A DNA stretch of 64,000 nt from an uncultured Verrucomicrobiota bacterium. Lineage in GTDB: Bacteria > Verrucomicrobiota > Verrucomicrobiia > Limisphaerales > UBA9464. The position numbers and the translations under genes were made by a program. Position 1 is the stretch's first letter. Each line of letters begins with the position of its first letter. The notes beneath the pieces were generated by a model. It made no database searches and was not told the DNA's origin. It worked only from the letters and a program-made list of their open reading frames with translations. Shown piece after piece: positions 8,475 to 16,171 of the stretch. Where the stretch lies: positions 78,289 through 142,288 of the forward strand of contig CAIVQH010000026.1 in NCBI GenBank assembly GCA_903907995.1, given 5' to 3'.

Positions 8475-8567
8475 GATGGCCCACGCTACCTGCTCGAATG
8501 GGGCGCCAACTGGGCGGATAGCAACCTCGTGCGGTTAGAGGCAGTGCGGAAAATGGAAAACACTTAA
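8475..8567 (+). pseudogene. Fragment of a sugar dehydrogenase C-terminus
   Basis: Reading 31 codons to the TAA at 8565 gives DGPRYLLEWGANWADS and then a VRLEA tail. This matches the C-terminal end of the intact gene (DGALYLLEWGTNWADN, VRIEAS), which stops at 8278. No start or upstream portion of the gene is present. It is best read as the remnant 3' end of a paralogue or of a partial duplication, separated from the intact gene by the small minus-strand ORF. Confidence 0.65.
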
Positions 8568-8602
8568 TTGTAGAGATTTAAGCAGACTATCACTAAGCGG
8601 GT

Positions 8603-9949
8603 CTAGGCAGGACGTGTTGAGGAAGCCATACGGTCAACAACTTGCTCATACCCCCTGAGGCATGCAGACTTTCCTAGTTGGACAGGCAAACCGAATGCTT
8701 GAGCAAGCCATTCTCCCATTAATTTCCATGACTCCCATGGATTTTCAAGAGAGATTAAATACTTCCCCTTCATGAACAACTTTGCATCTTCATGTTGAAA
8801 TGAAGGCAATCCACATTTCGAAACAAACTCAGCCCACTCATCTGTATCTATAAATGGAACAAATCGGGATACATTTCGTATTTCAACCGCCAAACGAAAC
8901 TCTCCGGCGAGGTTCTTTGAGCCAAGTAGCATCCTGTAATTATTAAGCATTGCCCCTATAGAGATCATAGTCTCGGAGAAATCAAAGAAACGGAGCCACG
9001 CTATTCCAGTATCAGGATAATCATCCAGATGTCTTACAATTGTATCCTTGCTAAGCCTAGAAGCGTTCGCACTTCCATCATCAAATCGCTTGATAAATTC
9101 AACAATCTCTTGCCCATAGACAGGAATAAACAGCTTCCCAGCACCGTATGCAAAAAACTCCAACGCCGAAGATTTAGTCGCTGTCCTTAAGGACGTAACA
9201 TCTCTAAAAACGACTGACAAGTGGTGATGCTGCCCCACTCCGAAACGGACGTAACCAAACCCACTTTTCGATTCGCCATCCAAAGATGGATTGGCACATA
9301 GCGCAAGGTGCTTTGCGATGTAGTCATCAGGATACATTTCCGACGCAATATTAATTGCACCGGAAGGGTAAGGCACTAAATATAAGTTAATCCAACCAGG
9401 ATCATCTCTGTAGGCAGGCCTTTCATCCTCGCAAAACTTTTTAAATACTCTGTTATATTCTTTTCCTCGCGCAATTAATTCATCAAGACCATGCCTATTT
9501 GCTTCAGCAATTGGCTCCTTCGAATCACTTATTCGCCTGTAAATCCTCCCGTTTTTAGTAATGAACGGTGTATCCTGCCCCTCGGGAACCTCCAACAAGA
9601 AGACCGCCTTCCCTCCGCCCAATTCAATTACACGCGAAGCGAATAAAGGTATTGGGTCAATGTGATTTCTAATTACATCCCTAACAAGGGCTGTCGGATC
9701 GTGACAGGCAGTCAATCCAAAACCGCATATTTCCTCAGCTTCGTTGTGTTTGTTGGTCTTCACTCCGACAATGAGCCAGCCGCCAACAGTATTCGCAAAA
9801 GCAACTACAGCATGCGCAATCTTTTCATTAGATGGGAAATCCGATTTAAACTCCACGAAGTACCCCTCGGAGACCTTTCGATCCAAGAGCACCTTCAGGT
9901 CAGCTACATCAATGGATTCAATCGGTTTATCAAATGGAGTATATGACAT
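8603..9949 (-). CDS. AlbA_2/Schlafen-type putative DNA-binding protein
   Basis: About 448 residues. The N-terminal ~150 residues carry the AlbA_2 (Schlafen AlbA-like) pattern: EGYFVEFKSDFP near 28-39, AVVAFANTVGGWLIVGV near 47-63, then PFITKNGRIYRRISDS near 127-142. The remaining ~300 residues are not recognised. AlbA_2 domains bind nucleic acid or nucleotide and are common in mobile and anti-phage genes. The gene is visibly AT-richer and uses codons unlike its neighbours (many AAT, AAA, TTT, ATA), which indicates horizontal acquisition. It stands alone between the small ORF and purB, with no defence partner beside it. Confidence 0.7.
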   Translation of the reverse strand: MSYTPFDKPIESIDVADLKVLLDRKVSEGYFVEFKSDFPSNEKIAHAVVAFANTVGGWLIVGVKTNKHNEAEEICGFGLTACHDPTALVRDVIRNHIDPIPLFASRVIELGGGKAVFLLEVPEGQDTPFITKNGRIYRRISDSKEPIAEANRHGLDELIARGKEYNRVFKKFCEDERPAYRDDPGWINLYLVPYPSGAINIASEMYPDDYIAKHLALCANPSLDGESKSGFGYVRFGVGQHHHLSVVFRDVTSLRTATKSSALEFFAYGAGKLFIPVYGQEIVEFIKRFDDGSANASRLSKDTIVRHLDDYPDTGIAWLRFFDFSETMISIGAMLNNYRMLLGSKNLAGEFRLAVEIRNVSRFVPFIDTDEWAEFVSKCGLPSFQHEDAKLFMKGKYLISLENPWESWKLMGEWLAQAFGLPVQLGKSACLRGYEQVVDRMASSTRPA

Positions 9950-10007
9950 AGTGCCTCAGATTATTTATTTGAAGTCCGACTGAATGGCCCTATCATCACA
10001 TTGAAGC

Positions 10008-11342
10008 TTACAGCCCCAGTTTCCTAAACCGGTTCTTCACTTCCTTCAGGTGGAAGTCGATGGAGCAAAGGCCTTCCAGTTCGCCCTTCTTGAAGTGCTT
10101 GGCAACCTCGCGGTCGGCCTTCAGCACTTCCAGGAAATCCGCGTCGTCGCGGCCGGCGTGCTTCACCTCCCAGGTCTTCATGGCGTTGCGCTGGACGAGC
10201 GTGTAGGCGTCCTCGCGGGTGAGCCCCTTGCGGATGAGCGCGAGCAGCACCGTCTGGCTGTTCCACATGCCGAGGCTGAGGCCGAGGTTCTTCTTCATGT
10301 TCTCCGGATAGACGAGGAGGCCGTCCATCAGCCGCGTGAGCAGGCCAAACATGTAGTCGAGCAGCGTGCAGGAATCGGGGAAGATGATGCGCTCGACGCT
10401 GCTGTGGCTGATGTCGCGCTCGTGCCAGAGGGCGACATTCTCCAGGGCGGGAATGGAGTTGCCGCGAATGACTCGGGCGAGGCCGGTGAGGCGTTCCCAG
10501 GTGATGGGGTTGCGCTTGTGCGGCATGGCGCTGCTGCCCTTCTGGCCCTTGGTGAAGGGCTCCTCGGCTTCCAGCACCTCGGTGCGCTGCAGGTGGCGGA
10601 ACTCGACCGCCCAATTTTCAAAGCTCGCGGCGATAAGGGCCAGGGCGAGCATGAACTCGGCGTGGATGTCGCGCTGGACAACCTGAGTGGCGATGGAGGC
10701 CGGCTCCAACCCCAGGCGGCGGCAGACGCTCGCCTCGACGGCGGGCGACAGGTGGGCGTTGGTGCCGACCGCGCCGCTCAGCTTGCCGATGGCGACCACG
10801 CTGCGGACGTGCCGGAGGCGGCTGAGCGCACGGACGAATTCCTCGTGCATCAGTGCGAGCTTGAGCCCGAAGGTGGTCGGCTCGCCGTGGATGCCGTGGC
10901 TGCGGCCGATGCACGGCGTCATCATGTGTTCCCGGGCGCGGCGCGCGATGACGGGCAACAGGGTCTCGACGTCCTTGATGAGAATGTCGGCGGACTGGAC
11001 CATCTGTACGGCAAAGGCGGTGTCCACGATGTCGGAGCTGGTCAGGCCGAAATGCAGCCAGCGGCTCGCGGGATCATCGATCTGTTCGGCGACCGCCGTG
11101 GTGAAGCCAATGACGTCGTGGTTGAGCGTCTTCTCCAGTTCCTTGGCGCGTTCGGTCAGGGCCTTGGTGTCGGCGAAGCACTTGTCCGCGCCCGCCTTCA
11201 TCTTGGCGAAATCCGGTTTGGGCACGATGCCGGCGCGCATCAGGGCCTCGCTGGCGAGCAGTTCGATCTGCAGCCAGATCTTCAGGCGGTTTTCGTCGGT
11301 CCAGATGGCCCGCATTTCGGGGCGTGAGTAACGTTGAATCAC
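10008..11342 (-). CDS. purB: Adenylosuccinate lyase
   Basis: Cytosolic enzyme of purine synthesis that cleaves SAICAR to AICAR and adenylosuccinate to AMP. About 444 residues, full length. The fumarase/aspartase signature GSSAMPHKRNP is present, as are the substrate loops SSDIVDTA and GRSHGIHGEPTTFG with the catalytic histidine. Start ATG 11342 gives MIQRYSRPEMRAIW, the usual N terminus. The complementary enzyme purA is at 35754. The gene appears to be a single transcription unit. Confidence 0.96.
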   Translation of the reverse strand: MIQRYSRPEMRAIWTDENRLKIWLQIELLASEALMRAGIVPKPDFAKMKAGADKCFADTKALTERAKELEKTLNHDVIGFTTAVAEQIDDPASRWLHFGLTSSDIVDTAFAVQMVQSADILIKDVETLLPVIARRAREHMMTPCIGRSHGIHGEPTTFGLKLALMHEEFVRALSRLRHVRSVVAIGKLSGAVGTNAHLSPAVEASVCRRLGLEPASIATQVVQRDIHAEFMLALALIAASFENWAVEFRHLQRTEVLEAEEPFTKGQKGSSAMPHKRNPITWERLTGLARVIRGNSIPALENVALWHERDISHSSVERIIFPDSCTLLDYMFGLLTRLMDGLLVYPENMKKNLGLSLGMWNSQTVLLALIRKGLTREDAYTLVQRNAMKTWEVKHAGRDDADFLEVLKADREVAKHFKKGELEGLCSIDFHLKEVKNRFRKLGL

Positions 11343-11400
11343 CCCGCGACCCTACCGGGAACCGAATCACCGGTCGAGCACCAGCCAAAGGCGGAGAAGA

Positions 11401-11567
11401 GGGATTGAATTTGGAAAACAGGAAAACAGGAAAAGAGAGGGGAACCGGAAGAATGGTCTGAGTTCAGAGGGGCACGTAAGTGATCTGGTTAAATCTTCGC
11501 CAACGCCCCCTTTTTGCTCATTCGGTCTTCTCCCCCCTTCCTGCTTTCCTGTGTTCCAAATTAAGTC
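11401..11567. repeat. Inverted repeat with iterated GGAAAACA arms
   Basis: Left arm 11401-11442 reads as tandem GGAAAACA units after GATTGAATTT; right arm 11529-11567 is the reverse complement with few differences (CCTGCTTTCCTGTGTTCC). About 86 bp of unrelated sequence separates the arms. It is the same family as 38388-38562 and 46556-46643, with a single arm at 4568-4600. The right arm lies within the open frame upstream of the RNA methyltransferase start. Confidence 0.8.
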
Positions 11568-11632
11568 ACTCCCCTTCCCGTTCCCGAAATTTTCCGCTCT
11601 GCGTGCGACGTTCTGTGCGTCAGCATCACGGC

Positions 11633-12811
11633 ATGATTCCGGCTGAATCCTCGGCTTCCGCCCCGCCCACGTCGTCCCGCCGACACGTGGGCGACCGCGT
11701 GACCCTCGACATCCACGACCTCGCCTTCGGTGGCGAAGGGGTGGGGCGCGTAGATGATTTCGTAGTGTTCGTGCCCTACGTGTGCCCCGGCGAACGCGTT
11801 GAGGTGAAGCTCACCGAGGTGAAGAAGAGCTTTGCGCGCGGCCAGCTCGTGCGGCTGCTGAGCACGGCGCCCGAGCGCGTCGAGCCGCGCTGCGAGTATT
11901 TCGGCGAATGCGGCGGCTGCCAGTACCAGCACCTGGACTACGCCGCGCAGCTCCGGTGGAAGCACAAGCAGATCGCCGACCTCTTCCAGCGCGTGGGCGG
12001 CTTCGATGGGGCGCTGGTGCAGCCCGTGGTTCCCTGCCCCGCGCCCTACGGCTACCGCAACCGCATCATGGTCCGCAGCCAGTGGAACGGGCCGGCGCAG
12101 AAGCTGAACCTCGGGTTCATCCGCGCCGACTGCGGCCTCGTGTGCGACATCACGTCTTGCGCCATCGCCGAGCCGAAATTGAACGAGGCCATCACACAGT
12201 GGCGGCGCAACCCGCCCCCGAAAGGCGGCATCAAGACGCTGCTGCGCATCCCGCCCGAGGGCTGGGTGGTGCCGGAGCACAGCTTCTTCCAGAACAACTT
12301 CTTCCTGCTGCCCGCGCTGCTGGATGGCACCCGCGCGCGGCTGCGCGACGCCGGCACGCGTCACCTCATCGACGCCTACTGCGGCGTGGGCTACTTCAGC
12401 CTCTCGCTGGCCGATGCCGTGGATTCCTTCCTCGGGGTGGAACTCGACGCCCCTGCCATCCGGGCCGCCCGGGAAAACCAATCGCGTCGGGGCATCACCA
12501 ACGGTGAGTATGTGGCGGGCGATACCGACGAGCTGCTGCCCTCGCTGCTGGCCCGGCTGGACCCGGCGAAGACCGCCGTGCTGCTGGACCCGCCGCGCGT
12601 CGGTTGCCGCCCCCCCAGCCTGCACGTGCTCCGCGAAACCGGCCCGGCGCAGATCCTCTACGTGAGCTGCCATCCGGCGACGCTCGCCCGCGACCTCAAG
12701 CTGTTGTGCGCGGACGGCCGCTACCGCCTCGCCAACGTGGAGCCCTTCGACATGTTCCCGCAAACGCAGCACGTCGAATGCGTGGCGGACCTGCGGCTGG
12801 TCGGAGGATGA
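11633..12811 (+). CDS. Class I SAM-dependent RNA (uracil-C5) methyltransferase, RlmD/TrmA family
   Basis: About 392 residues. A TRAM domain (residues ~20-77) is followed by an Fe-S cluster motif (C87, C93, C96 in RCEYFGECGGC, fourth Cys further on), the SAM-binding DAYCGVGYFSL, LLDPPRVG and the catalytic cysteine in YVSCHPATLARD, ending in FDMFPQTQHVE. Members methylate uridine C5 in 23S rRNA or tRNA; which RNA is the target cannot be settled from sequence alone. The start at 11633 is chosen because upstream in-frame codons run through an inverted repeat. The stop overlaps the start of the following DUF1801 gene by 4 bp. Confidence 0.9.
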   Translation: MIPAESSASAPPTSSRRHVGDRVTLDIHDLAFGGEGVGRVDDFVVFVPYVCPGERVEVKLTEVKKSFARGQLVRLLSTAPERVEPRCEYFGECGGCQYQHLDYAAQLRWKHKQIADLFQRVGGFDGALVQPVVPCPAPYGYRNRIMVRSQWNGPAQKLNLGFIRADCGLVCDITSCAIAEPKLNEAITQWRRNPPPKGGIKTLLRIPPEGWVVPEHSFFQNNFFLLPALLDGTRARLRDAGTRHLIDAYCGVGYFSLSLADAVDSFLGVELDAPAIRAARENQSRRGITNGEYVAGDTDELLPSLLARLDPAKTAVLLDPPRVGCRPPSLHVLRETGPAQILYVSCHPATLARDLKLLCADGRYRLANVEPFDMFPQTQHVECVADLRLVGG

Positions 12812-13173
12812 AGGTCAAACCCAAGCCCACGTCGGTGGACGAGTATCTCGCTTCGCTGAACGACGATCAGCGGGTCGCGCTGGAGAAACTGCGGACGACC
12901 ATCCGTGCCGCCGCGCCGAAGGCGGAGGAGTGCATCAGCTACGATATCCCGGCCTATCGGCAAAATGGCCGTCTATTGGTGGCCTTCGCGGCGGCCAAGA
13001 AGCATTGCTCTTTCTTTCCGGGTGCTTTGCCGGTGGCCACCTATCAGGACGAACTCAAGGATTACAGCACCAGCAAGGGCACGGTCCGCTTTCCGGCTGA
13101 CCACCCACTGCCCGCCGCGCTGGTTCGAAAGCTGGTGAAGACGCGGATTGCGGAACGCGGAACGGCCAAATGA
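12808..13173 (+). CDS. DUF1801 family protein
   Basis: 121 residues with the DUF1801 (YdhG-like) pattern: SVDEYLASLNDDQR near the N terminus, LEKLRTTIRAAAPKAEE, SYDIPAYRQNG, then FFPGALPVATY and GTVRFPADHPLP. Family structures are frataxin-like; function is not firmly known. ATG 12808 overlaps the methyltransferase stop (ATGA), indicating translational coupling. A paralogue is at 39392-39745, also tucked directly behind an unrelated enzyme gene. Confidence 0.85.
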   Translation: MKVKPKPTSVDEYLASLNDDQRVALEKLRTTIRAAAPKAEECISYDIPAYRQNGRLLVAFAAAKKHCSFFPGALPVATYQDELKDYSTSKGTVRFPADHPLPAALVRKLVKTRIAERGTAK

Positions 13174-13195
13174 ATCGGACGGAAATATTCCAGCA

Positions 13196-13413
13196 ATCCC
13201 AACGGGATTGAATCATTCAGCCCGGCGTTGCCTGACGCAGGAAGGCTACGCCGGGTAGACCAAAGAAATAGTGGTCATATCTGAAGGAGATGAATCAAAG
13301 CCCATCGGAAAACCGATGCAACCCGCGTTGGGGTTGAAGACATCTTGCCCTATGACCCAGGGTAGTCGCTGCGCGCCAACCCTGGGCTAAAAGATTGAAT
13401 CCCTTTGGGATTC
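13196..13413 (+). repeat. Structured multi-hairpin repeat, copy 1
   Basis: A chain of hairpins: ATCCC/GGGAT at 13196-13208, a long stem CCCGGCGT/ACGCCGGG with an inner CCTG/CAGG stem, ATCTGAAGGAGAT, CATCGG/CCGATG, CAACCC/GGGTTG, CCCAGGG/CCCTGGG and GAATCCC/GGGATTC at 13397-13413. The same chain in the same order is present at 15837-16056 with compensating changes. It fills the gap between the DUF1801 gene and the next minus-strand gene. Confidence 0.8.
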
Positions 13414-13472
13414 TCAAAGGTGCTACCAACCCCGGCCGCGTTGCGCCCATACCCCGATCTTCCCCTTACACA

Positions 13473-13808
13473 TCACACCGGCACCAAATCCTTGTCCTCC
13501 TGCTCCTCGGTCACTTCGGCCTCGTCGGTGTTGTAGTGCAGGGGCGCGAAGCGTTCCGAATTGAAGCCGAGCTCGCCGTTCAGGCCGGTCCGCAGCGCCG
13601 GATCGGAGGGGTTGCGAATTTCCTCGAGCAGCACGCCGATTTCGCCGTCCTTCTGTCCGCTTTCGGCCCTCGTGAGGTTGCCACGGCCGATGTAGATCGC
13701 GCGGACAGTGTACACCGAATCCTTCTTCGGCAGTTGGTCAAACAGCTCGTAGGCGAGCGGCGGAAACTCGTCGTTGATGCAGACCACTTTTTGACCCTTC
13801 TGAAACAT
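13473..13808 (-). CDS. Hypothetical protein with SH3/KOW-like N terminus
   Basis: About 111 residues from ATG 13808. The first 60 residues (MFQKGQKVVCINDEFPP, then DSVYTVRAIYIG) look like a small beta-barrel domain; the C terminus is acidic (DEAEVTEEQEDKD) and mentions of a secretion signal are lacking, so it is probably cytosolic. Codon use matches the host genome and the frame is clean, so I regard it as a real gene. I do not recognise the family. It lies alone, divergent from the split secreted-protein gene. Confidence 0.65.
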   Translation of the reverse strand: MFQKGQKVVCINDEFPPLAYELFDQLPKKDSVYTVRAIYIGRGNLTRAESGQKDGEIGVLLEEIRNPSDPALRTGLNGELGFNSERFAPLHYNTDEAEVTEEQEDKDLVPV

Positions 13809-13984
13809 GCGCGGAGATTTTTAAGGCTAAAAAGGCGAGGCGCCAGCCCAAGGTGCGTCAATTCCGCCGTTGCCTGCCCGGGGGATTTCTGCGAAAGCGT
13901 CGGGCCGACGTGAGCCCGTCGCACGTCTGCCGGGAGGATTCGGCAACGTATTACCGCGATGGGCGCCGTCGGTTTTGTCCGCCC

Positions 13985-14143
13985 ATGAAGACCCGTACTC
14001 TGAAGTTTGCCGCCACCCTTGCCGCGCTGTCCCTGCTGAGCCTGTCCGCCGTTTCGGCCCTCGCCCAGACCGCCACCAACGTCATTTCCACCAACACCCC
14101 CGCCCTGAAGCACACCAAGGCCAAGGCGGAGAAGAAGGAGTAG
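13985..14143 (+). CDS. Secreted protein, N-terminal part (ends at in-frame TAG)
   Basis: ATG 13985 opens a 52-codon frame that encodes a clear signal peptide (FAATLAALSLLSLSAVSALAQ) and a short Lys/Ala-rich linker, then meets TAG at 14141. The reading frame continues without shift for another 115 codons (to 14488). The two parts together look like one exported protein: signal, linker, then a small beta domain. Either a nonsense mutation, a sequencing error, stop readthrough or an authentic short ORF could explain it; a split gene is my preferred reading. Confidence 0.55.
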   Translation: MKTRTLKFAATLAALSLLSLSAVSALAQTATNVISTNTPALKHTKAKAEKKE

Positions 14144-14152
14144 ACCGATGAC

Positions 14153-14488
14153 GTGGCGAAATCGAAGATCTACCCCTTCCACGGGACGGTCGCCGCCGTG
14201 GACAAGAAGGCGCTGACCATCACGCTGCAGGGCAAGGAAAAGCCTCGCGTGATCACTATCGGCTCCAAGAGCCTGATCGAAAAGGATGGCAAGCCGGCCA
14301 CCTTCGGCCAGGTCGCCGTCGGCGACTACGCCAAGGGCCGCGTGGAAAAGGAGGGCGACAAGGAAGTGCTGCTGAAGGGCCTTTTTGGACCCGCCCCCGA
14401 AAAGAAGACCGGCGAGGCCAAGCCCGCCAAGAAGTCGAAGGCCACCGCCGCGCCCGGCACGACCCCGGCAGCGACGGAGGCGAAGTAG
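14153..14488 (+). CDS. Downstream part of split secreted protein, DUF5666-like beta domain
   Basis: In the same frame as 13985-14143, three codons after its TAG. GTG 14153 is the first possible start and could be reached by reinitiation, with AAGGAG about 12 bp upstream. The domain reads YPFHGTVAAVDKKALTITLQ, then ITIGSKSLIEKDGKPA and VGDYAKGRV, a small OB/DUF5666-like fold, and ends in a low-complexity Lys/Ala/Pro tail. Without the upstream signal peptide this part would stay in the cytoplasm. A terminator follows at 14511. Confidence 0.6.
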   Translation: MAKSKIYPFHGTVAAVDKKALTITLQGKEKPRVITIGSKSLIEKDGKPATFGQVAVGDYAKGRVEKEGDKEVLLKGLFGPAPEKKTGEAKPAKKSKATAAPGTTPAATEAK

Positions 14489-14510
14489 TCAATCCGTCAC
14501 AATTTTGAAC

Positions 14511-14550
14511 AGCGGCCGTCCTGGTTCCAGGTCGGCCGCTTTTTCATTTT
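14511..14550 (+). terminator. Intrinsic terminator after the split secreted-protein gene
   Basis: Stem AGCGGCCG (14511-14518) pairs with CGGCCGCT (14533-14540), extended inward by CCTGG/CCAGG, and is followed by TTTTTCATTTT. It lies 22 bp after the stop at 14488. Confidence 0.85.
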
Positions 14551-14663
14551 CCGGAATCCCGCGTTGGAAACTGTTGCCGAAATTCCGCTACCGGCGTGTT
14601 CTTCCCTGTACGACAACTTCCCCGCACATTGATTGAAGCAACCCTTCTGAAAGCACACGACCT

Positions 14664-15746
14664 ATGGGCCTGATCGACTATCTCAAGACGCAGCTGCTGG
14701 AAATCATCCAGTGGGAGGATGACTCGCGCGACACCATCTCCTGGCGCTTCCCTGACCAGGACAAGGAGATCAAGCGCGGCGCGCAGCTCATCGTCCGCGA
14801 ATCGCAGACGGCGCAGTTCATCTACGCCGGCGCGTTCGGCGACACCTTCGGGCCGGGCACGCACTCGCTCGTCACCGACAACATCCCGATCCTCTCCACG
14901 CTCAAGGGCTGGAAGTACGGCTTCGAAAGCCCCTTCAAGGCCGACGTCTATTTCGTCAACACGCGTCTGTTCACCGGCAACAAGTGGGGCACGAGCAATC
15001 CGATCATGCTCCGGGATGCCGACTTTGGCATCGTCCGCGCACGGGCCTTCGGCACCTACGACTTCAAGGTCGTGGACGTGAAGACCTTCCTCAAGGAGGT
15101 CGCCGGCACCGACGCCCATTTCCGCCTGGAGGAGTTCCAGGACACCATGCGCTCGCGGCTCGTGAGCGCGTTCACCGATGCGCTCGCCTCGAGCAAGGTG
15201 CCGGTGCTCGACATCGCCACGCGCTACACCGAGCTCGGGGAGGCGCTGCTGCCGGTGCTGAATCCGATCCTCACGGCGAAGTACGGCCTCGAGCTGGGCA
15301 GCTTCATCGTCGAAAACGTGAGCGTGCCGCCCGAGGTGGAGCAGGCCATCGACAAGCGCAGCAGCATGGCGGCGATCGGCAACCTGAACGACTACGTGAA
15401 GCTCCAGTTCGCCGAAAGCCTCGGCAAGAACCAGGGCACCGGGACCGCCGGCAGTGCGGCCGAGCTGGCCATGGGCTTTGGCCTCGCGGGCCAGCTCATG
15501 AACCAGCCCGGCGGAATGCTCGGTGGGCCCCAGGGCACACCGCCAGCCGCACCGACCGCACCGTCCGGTGGCGCCGCCGCTTCGGCCATGCCGGAACTGC
15601 TCTCGCCCGCCGAGGTCGCGCAAAAGCTCGGCGTGGGTGAAGCCGACGTGCTGTCCTCACTCGCCGACGGCTCGCTGAAAGGCAAGAAGATCGGCAGCCA
15701 GTGGCGCATCACGAAGCAGGCGCTGGAAGAGTTTTTGAAGAGCTAG
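14664..15746 (+). CDS. SPFH domain protein with C-terminal helix-turn-helix
   Basis: 360 residues. The N terminus (MGLIDYLKTQLLEIIQWEDD, then RGAQLIVRESQTAQF) is that of the 'virion core protein/YdjI-like' SPFH group, with the SPFH fold spanning about residues 15-260 and no membrane segment. A Gly/Pro/Ala-rich linker (~265-305) leads to a C-terminal domain LLSPAEVAQKLGVGEADV, then KGKKIGSQWRITKQAL, which has the look of an excisionase/MerR-type DNA-binding helix-turn-helix. In relatives this position usually holds a zinc ribbon or GYF-type domain. Role unknown; membrane or envelope scaffold plus DNA binding would be inference. Confidence 0.82.
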   Translation: MGLIDYLKTQLLEIIQWEDDSRDTISWRFPDQDKEIKRGAQLIVRESQTAQFIYAGAFGDTFGPGTHSLVTDNIPILSTLKGWKYGFESPFKADVYFVNTRLFTGNKWGTSNPIMLRDADFGIVRARAFGTYDFKVVDVKTFLKEVAGTDAHFRLEEFQDTMRSRLVSAFTDALASSKVPVLDIATRYTELGEALLPVLNPILTAKYGLELGSFIVENVSVPPEVEQAIDKRSSMAAIGNLNDYVKLQFAESLGKNQGTGTAGSAAELAMGFGLAGQLMNQPGGMLGGPQGTPPAAPTAPSGGAAASAMPELLSPAEVAQKLGVGEADVLSSLADGSLKGKKIGSQWRITKQALEEFLKS

Positions 15747-15836
15747 GAGGGTTTAGAAATAGGTGTGGCCAAACAAAGCCAACGGCACCGACGGGGCGGT
15801 TGAGAAGATGAAGTGAGTGGGTAGCTTTCTCTATTT

Positions 15837-16056
15837 ACCCCAACGGGGTTGCATCATTCTGCCCAGTGTTGCCGATCAGATCGGCTACGCTGGGTAAGGC
15901 CCCGGATATTGGCCATCTCTGAAGGAGATGAATCAAAGCTCCATGATCAGACGATCCAACCCACGTTGGGGTTGAAGATCATTCTGTCGAGTCCACCAGG
16001 GTAGTCCCGCGATGCGGGTCAACCCTGAGCTAAATGATGGAATCCCGTCGGGATTC
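15837..16056 (+). repeat. Structured multi-hairpin repeat, copy 2
   Basis: Direct-orientation second copy of the element at 13196-13413. Corresponding stems: ACCCC/GGGGT, CCCAGTGT/ACGCTGGG with inner CCGAT/ATCGG, ATCTCTGAAGGAGAT, CAACCC/GGGTTG, CCAGGG/CCCTGA with inner CCCGC/GCGGG, and GAATCCC/GGGATTC at 16040-16056. Several differences from copy 1 occur on both sides of a stem, keeping the pairing. It accounts for most of the gap between the SPFH gene and the PVC protein gene. Confidence 0.8.
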
Positions 16057-16128
16057 TGATGTGTCGATGATTTCGATCGGCTGAATTATCTCCGTTCAAC
16101 GAGGAGGCTTCCGGCGAAAACACACACA

Positions 16129-16152
16129 GCCCGGCAGCTTTCGATGCCGGGC
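16129..16152 (-). terminator. Terminator-like hairpin for the PVC protein gene
   Basis: GCCCGGCA (16129-16136) pairs with TGCCGGGC (16145-16152) around an 8-nt loop, 20 bp beyond the stop of the minus-strand gene at 16172. On the minus strand it is followed by TGTGTGTGTTTTC, a weak U-tract. Confidence 0.55.
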
Positions 16153-16171
16153 CGTTTGCCTGTAAATCCGC

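Noticed and set aside
11480..11632. 5' extension of the RNA methyltransferase
   Set aside because: It translates the right arm of an inverted repeat; the TRAM domain begins shortly after ATG 11633.
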